DNA of 24,067 nt, from IMG/VR virus record IMGVR_UViG_3300031565_000368, positions 1 through 24,067 of that record; one strand, 5' to 3'. Of this stretch, positions 20,144 through 24,067 are shown one piece after another. This stretch comes from a virus. The notes beneath the pieces are model-generated. The model made no database searches. It worked only from the letters and a program-made list of their open reading frames with translations, and was not told where the DNA came from. Position numbers and translations under genes: made by a program. Each line of letters starts with the position of its first letter. Position 1 is the stretch's first letter.

Positions 20144-20304
20144 AGTGGGATGAGCAAGCACCGCCGATCGAGGTCACGCAGCACCAGAAAGAAATCATCG
20201 CCGCTGCTGTCACTCGGCTCCGAGAATGGAAGGGAGAAGCCTTACCTGAAGGTCGTGCCCTCGAAATCATCTGTGTCGACTTCATCGAGTCCTTCAAGGA
20301 ATAA
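20140..20304 (+). CDS. Small hypothetical protein (54 aa)
   Basis: ATG 20140 overlaps the terminase stop (ATGA) and opens a 54-codon frame: MKWDEQAPPIEVTQHQKEIIAAAV..., with an acidic, helical, protein-like composition (LREWKGEALPEGRALEIICVDFIESFKE). The competing frame over the same stretch is a run of Ser, Arg and Lys, which looks like shadow. Function unknown; position suggests a head-module accessory. Confidence 0.6.
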   Translation: MKWDEQAPPIEVTQHQKEIIAAAVTRLREWKGEALPEGRALEIICVDFIESFKE

Positions 20305-20872
20305 CCTATGGGGCAACATCAGAGTTCTACTATGGATGGGGCACAAGCCAGTACGCATTGCGAAGATCTATGCGTTCCGTGGAATCGATGCGCAGCAGAT
20401 CCGTTGGCAGAATTTCAAGCGATGGAGGATCGACGCGAAGACCGGCTCGAAGAGAGGCCCCCGCTGCCCCGGCTGCCGCAAGCGCAAGCCATGCTTCAAG
20501 ACCGACCTCTGCAAGACGTGCTACTGGACTTCGCAGCGCAAGGGACGACCCAGCGGCCCCGCCGCCCCAGGCTGGAAGGGCGGAAGGACATTGACGCCGG
20601 ATCAGGTACGGTTGACGCCGCAGTACCGAGCGTTCAGACGCCGTATCTTGAAGCGAGACAAGTATCGCTGCACCAAGTGTGGTGCGGAGCGAGTCGATGG
20701 CGCGAAGCTCGAAGTCGATCATGTGGTGCCGCAAGCGGCGAGGAAGGATCTGATTCTGGACGAGTCGAATGCGCGGACGTTGTGCGTGACCTGTCACCAG
20801 GGGACGGATACGTGGGGCAATCGTGCCAAGTACCACAGGCATTTGGAGCGGAAGCGGAGGCGGGATGGGTAA
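20273..20872 (+). CDS. HNH endonuclease near terminase
   Basis: About 199 aa from GTG 20273. ATG 20336 is an alternative, but it would cut into the apparent helix-turn-helix NIRVLLWMGHKPVRIAKIYAFRG. A zinc knuckle follows (CPGCRKRKPCFKTDLCKTCY), then a classic HNH: YRAFRRRILKRDKYRCTKCGAERVDGAKLEVDHVVPQAARKDLILDESNARTLCVTCHQG, with paired CxxC and the VDHVVP His. HNH genes beside terminases in HK97-like phages are often needed for cos cutting, so this may be a packaging component rather than a homing endonuclease. The N-terminus is uncertain; the frame reaches 20150. Confidence 0.75.
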   Translation: MSTSSSPSRNNLWGNIRVLLWMGHKPVRIAKIYAFRGIDAQQIRWQNFKRWRIDAKTGSKRGPRCPGCRKRKPCFKTDLCKTCYWTSQRKGRPSGPAAPGWKGGRTLTPDQVRLTPQYRAFRRRILKRDKYRCTKCGAERVDGAKLEVDHVVPQAARKDLILDESNARTLCVTCHQGTDTWGNRAKYHRHLERKRRRDG

Positions 20873-21089
20873 TCTAGTCCCCATCGGAAAGGCAGCTAGG
20901 GAGTCGCTATTGGCGATGGCCGAGAACATCGTCGACAACGCGCACGAGTGGGAAGGGGCGCTGCTGATCTACAAGAACGCTGACGGGCAGTTGGTGCTTT
21001 CGTCCGCGTGCGTGGAGGATGGGACAGCGGTATCCTGGCTGGAGCTTACGAAAACCCAGGTTTGTCGTGATATTGTGGGGGAGCGGTGA
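20865..21089 (+). CDS. Small hypothetical protein
   Basis: This is a 74-aa protein from MGNLVPIGKAARESLLAMAENIVDNA at 20865, overlapping the HNH end by eight bases, with GGAGG upstream. The helix-then-sheet pattern (EGALLIYKNADGQLVLSSACVEDGTAVSWLELTKTQVCRDI) is typical of small phage proteins of unknown role. It lies between terminase/HNH and portal. Confidence 0.6.
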   Translation: MGNLVPIGKAARESLLAMAENIVDNAHEWEGALLIYKNADGQLVLSSACVEDGTAVSWLELTKTQVCRDIVGER

Positions 21090-21099
21090 GGCGGATGAG

Positions 21100-23202
21100 A
21101 TGGCAAACGACCTGACGCTGTTCGATGCAAACGGCCGGGAATTGAAGAGCCCGTCTGTGGAACTCGAACAGCGGACCAACTTCGACGAGATCGTTTCCTC
21201 GTTCATGAGAGGCGTGCCGATGACCGGTGCGCCAGTCGTCACTGAGAGGAACGCGTACCAGAAGCAGGTGTGGGTGTTCGCCTGCGTCACTGCTATCGCC
21301 AGGCTCGTCGCCTCGATCCCTATCGAGATTAGGAACATCTCATCCGGCAAACCGGTGAAAGAGGGACTGGTCCCTGACCTATTCCTCCGTCGCCCCGCCA
21401 TCCGTCGGTCACGCTACGAACTGATCTTCACCACGCTTGCCCACCTAGAGCTTTCAGGGAATGCGCTCTGGTTGATGGACCAGTCGTTAGGGGATGACCA
21501 GCCGCCGTTCAGCCTGAAGCCGCTCAATCCTCGCCGTACTATCCCGGTTCGTCGTCCGCACTCGCTGGACGTGATCGGCTACATGTACATGCCGGATCCG
21601 AACAACGACTCGCTGAAGATTCCGTTGCGGCTCGACGAGGTGATCCACTTCAAGTACCCGAACCCCGAAGACGATGGCTGGGGACAGTCGCCGCTCGAAG
21701 CCGGGATGTTCGCCGTTCGTACGGACGTGAAGGCAGCGGCGTACAACGAGAAGTTCTTCGACAACTCGGCGCAGCCTGGAGGCATTCTGCTTCACAAGCG
21801 TCCCCTGACGACTCCGCAGCGCGAGCAGATCGCAACGCAGTTCGAGGAAGAGTACGGCGGGGTGAACCAGTCGCATCGCACGGCGGTGTTGGCCGGCGAG
21901 TGGTCATACCAACAGGTTGGCTTGAACCAACGTGACATGGACTACCTCAATCAGAGGCAGTTCAGCAGGGAGCAGATCGGAGCCGTCTTTGGCGTTCCTG
22001 GAATCCTGATCAACGACCCGAACCGTTCGAACTACTCGACCGCATCGATCGAGATGCGGCTGTTCGCTGATAGCAACTGGGTACCGAAGGTCAAGTATAT
22101 CGAGGACGTGATGCGGTCGCAGTTCTTCCGGCGCTTCGCTCCGGAACTGGAGATGCGTTTCCAGACGGCTGAGGCTCCCGGCCTTCGCGAGGCTACGAGC
22201 GAACGCATCGGTCAGATGATCGACCTCAACAAGGCCGGCGTGCCGATGGCCGATCTGATCAGGCACTTCGAGATGCCTTGGAAGATCTACCCACACATGA
22301 AGCACTGGTGGATCCCGATCAGCATGGTCCCGGCCGATCCGGAGAGCGCGGCCAGCCTGCAGGAGATCAAGACGGACAAGACGATTCTGGGACAGGGCGA
22401 GGGTGGGCGACCGGCCGAGGGAGCGAAGTCGGACGGCGGCAAGCTGCCGGGTACGAAGGACAGCGACACCGCCACCCCACCCGAAGACAAGAAGCCGAAG
22501 GCCGTGGCCGCTGTTGGCGGTGGCCGTGCGGCCTACGTCGACAACCGGCGTGCGGTTTACTGGCGGTCCTACGACCGACTGTTGCAGAGCTACATTTCCA
22601 TAGCCGAACGAAAGGTCAGCCGCGCGTTCTTTGAGTCGCGGCAGCGAGTTCTCGGGAACACGTTGCTGACGGGTAACAGCGCCGGGGATTTCTACAACGT
22701 GGACTACGAAGTCGAGGAACTTCAGAAGCTGCTCGGCCCAATCGTCGGAGACGTATTGGAGCGTGCGGGGCAGATGGTCTTCGATGAACTGCAGCTAGAG
22801 CGGGAGTTTTTGCTGCACGAGGACGTTCCTCCGGAGCAGTATTCCGCTGCGCTTGAGGGATTGTCACAAATTCCGGAGACTATTAAGCCTGTATTGAATC
22901 ACGCCGTGGAGGCAGGTGAGGTCCGGAGGGTATTCGATCTGCTAGGAAGCAAGTCGAAGTTGATTGCGCGTGCTGAACTCTCACGCTCCGTGAACCGTGG
23001 CCGTATGATCGCGATGCGTCTTGCTGGTATCGACCAGCATCAGTGGATCGCGGCACGAGCCGCAAGGGGAGTCGGGTGTGGCCACCTCAACGATGGCGAG
23101 GTTCGTCAGATAGGCGAGCCGTTCAGTAACGGCATGGTACATCCAGCGGAAGTAGCGGTGAATGGCGGGTGCTGTGGATGCATCACATTGCCGATGCCAT
23201 AG
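21100..23202 (+). CDS. HK97-type portal protein fused to a MuF-like domain
   Basis: This is a 700-aa protein from ATG 21100. The frame is open to 21019 but that part overlaps the 74-aa gene. Residues about 45-410 match HK97 portal: NAYQKQVWVFACVTAIARLVASIPIEI, ELSGNALWLM, EVIHFKYPNPEDDGWGQSPLEA, AVFGVPGILIND. A Gly/Pro/Lys linker (GQGEGGRPAEG...PEDKKPK) follows, then a helical region and a MuF-like end: ARAELSRSVNRGRMIAMRLAGIDQHQWIAARAARGVGCGHLNDGEVRQIGEPF and Cys-rich GGCCGC. The portal forms the DNA channel at one capsid vertex; MuF domains are minor head proteins. The fusion explains the greater-than-usual length. Confidence 0.88.
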   Translation: MANDLTLFDANGRELKSPSVELEQRTNFDEIVSSFMRGVPMTGAPVVTERNAYQKQVWVFACVTAIARLVASIPIEIRNISSGKPVKEGLVPDLFLRRPAIRRSRYELIFTTLAHLELSGNALWLMDQSLGDDQPPFSLKPLNPRRTIPVRRPHSLDVIGYMYMPDPNNDSLKIPLRLDEVIHFKYPNPEDDGWGQSPLEAGMFAVRTDVKAAAYNEKFFDNSAQPGGILLHKRPLTTPQREQIATQFEEEYGGVNQSHRTAVLAGEWSYQQVGLNQRDMDYLNQRQFSREQIGAVFGVPGILINDPNRSNYSTASIEMRLFADSNWVPKVKYIEDVMRSQFFRRFAPELEMRFQTAEAPGLREATSERIGQMIDLNKAGVPMADLIRHFEMPWKIYPHMKHWWIPISMVPADPESAASLQEIKTDKTILGQGEGGRPAEGAKSDGGKLPGTKDSDTATPPEDKKPKAVAAVGGGRAAYVDNRRAVYWRSYDRLLQSYISIAERKVSRAFFESRQRVLGNTLLTGNSAGDFYNVDYEVEELQKLLGPIVGDVLERAGQMVFDELQLEREFLLHEDVPPEQYSAALEGLSQIPETIKPVLNHAVEAGEVRRVFDLLGSKSKLIARAELSRSVNRGRMIAMRLAGIDQHQWIAARAARGVGCGHLNDGEVRQIGEPFSNGMVHPAEVAVNGGCCGCITLPMP

Positions 23203-23214
23203 GAGTGTGTGGTC

Positions 23215-24067
23215 ATGAGTGAGAAGAAGTTCGAATACCGATCGTTCGACATCAGCAAGCGTGTTGTCGACGACGATCAGAGACTGATCGATTACTGTGC
23301 GTCGACAACCGGTATCGATCGGTACAAGACGCGTGTGCTGGATTGGAACGAAGACGGCATTGCGCGTTACCTGGGTCAGAACCCGGTCGTGCTCTGGGCT
23401 CACAACAGCCACATGCCGCCGATCGCCAGAACCCTGGCCATCAAGCACGAGCCAGGCAGGATGCTCACCCGCATCCAGTTCGCGCCGAAGGAAGTGTACG
23501 AGTTCGCGGACACTATCTACAAGCTCAACCGCGAAGGCTTCCTGTCGGGACTGTCCGTCGGCTTCATGCCGGGGAAGAGGGAGTTCAACGAGGAACTCAA
23601 GTGTCTCGACCTCATGGACAACGTCCTCTTCGAGCAATCGTGCGTGCCCATCCCCGGCAATGGCGATGCGGGGCGTCTCGAAAACGCCTTGCGTGATATG
23701 TCGATTCCCGAACCCCATCAGCACCTGCTCGTCGCGAACTACGCGATGAAGGCTGAGGGTATCGAGGGGATCAACGACATGAGCGCTCTGCAGAAGGACG
23801 TTCTGGGCTGGGCCGAGACCGAGCAGTTCGGTCGGTCGATCCAGGTCGATGTTCCCATCGAGTTCGAGGAGCCGGAAGGCGACGAGCCGGGACTGGGCGC
23901 GAAGGCCCCCGCCCCTGTCGTCAGCCAGCGAGCCCTGGAGCGGATCGAGGAACTCACTGAGGAGGTTCGGCTGGGCCAGACCCTGGCCGAGGAACTCACC
24001 CAGGATCTCAAGGTACAGACGGACGAGAACGTGGCGATGCGTGCCTGGGTTCGCATTATCGCTGCAA
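23215..24067 (+). CDS. Prohead protease, HK97 family (partial)
   Basis: ATG 23215 opens a frame still open at the right edge (284 codons visible). H63 (LWAHNSH), S114 (GFLSGLSVGF) and E140 (LFEQSCVPIPGN) are the catalytic triad of the S78 prohead protease family, at numbers I recall for HK97 gp4 S114 and E140. The enzyme matures the capsid by cutting scaffold. A C-terminal region past residue 190 (acidic and coiled-coil-like, EERIEELTEEVRLGQTLAEEL type heptads) may be a fused scaffold. The major capsid gene would be expected downstream, outside the window. Confidence 0.88.
   Translation, partial: MSEKKFEYRSFDISKRVVDDDQRLIDYCASTTGIDRYKTRVLDWNEDGIARYLGQNPVVLWAHNSHMPPIARTLAIKHEPGRMLTRIQFAPKEVYEFADTIYKLNREGFLSGLSVGFMPGKREFNEELKCLDLMDNVLFEQSCVPIPGNGDAGRLENALRDMSIPEPHQHLLVANYAMKAEGIEGINDMSALQKDVLGWAETEQFGRSIQVDVPIEFEEPEGDEPGLGAKAPAPVVSQRALERIEELTEEVRLGQTLAEELTQDLKVQTDENVAMRAWVRIIAA

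Noticed and set aside
20308-20877. 189-codon frame overlapping the HNH gene
   Set aside because: The alternative frame contains a clear zinc knuckle and HNH motif; this one is Arg/Pro/Gln-rich with no pattern.

Overview
This window is a GC-rich stretch of a tailed double-stranded DNA bacteriophage (Caudoviricetes) genome or prophage. The evidence is a head module (terminase small and large subunits, HK97-type portal with a MuF-like tail, HK97-family prohead protease), a phage recombination set (YqaJ-type exonuclease, SSB, RuvC-like resolvase), three HNH genes of homing or packaging type, and tightly packed genes that often share ATGA, GTGA or TGATG start/stop overlaps. No integrase, tRNA, rRNA, transposase or CRISPR array was seen. 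The host cannot be named from the sequence.

Layout. Positions 1-9108 are a leftward (minus strand) arm of about twenty mostly small genes: membrane and coiled-coil proteins, Cys-rich zinc-binding-like proteins, a DUF3846-like protein, a SprT-like zinc metallopeptidase-like protein, a 493-aa unknown, a ParB-like protein, an HNH endonuclease and a ribbon-helix-helix regulator. A sigma70-like leftward promoter lies at 9138-9166 and a second at 8239-8268. Two structured spacers (3496-3760 and 4139-4406) interrupt the arm. From 9274 everything reads rightward: recombination genes (9274-13775), a strong intrinsic terminator (13889-13922), a DNA-modification cassette (13923-17841), a structured spacer (17945-18187), then the head module (18188 to the right edge), where the prohead protease gene runs off the window.

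The most interesting region is 13923-17841. It encodes, in order, a ParB-like protein, an asparagine-synthetase-like ATP-pyrophosphatase lacking the glutaminase domain, a small unknown protein, a C5-cytosine methyltransferase, an HNH endonuclease, and a clear homologue of CmoA, the enzyme that makes carboxy-S-adenosyl-methionine (Cx-SAM) from SAM and prephenate. In the cytosine methyltransferase the nearly invariant motif X Asn (GNSV) is Arg (GRSV, codon 16666-16668). From what I recall, Lys or Arg at the equivalent Asn of M.MpeI (N374) is what lets that enzyme use Cx-SAM and deposit 5-carboxymethylcytosine. CmoA plus a methyltransferase carrying this substitution predicts a natural phage DNA carboxymethylation system. 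The asparagine-synthetase-like enzyme could then amidate the carboxylate to 5-carbamoylmethylcytosine or a related amide. This chemistry is inferred and has to be shown by nucleoside mass spectrometry.

Start codons are assigned from ribosome-binding sites, overlaps and family alignment; alternatives are given where uncertain. All family assignments are by motif recognition, without database searches.
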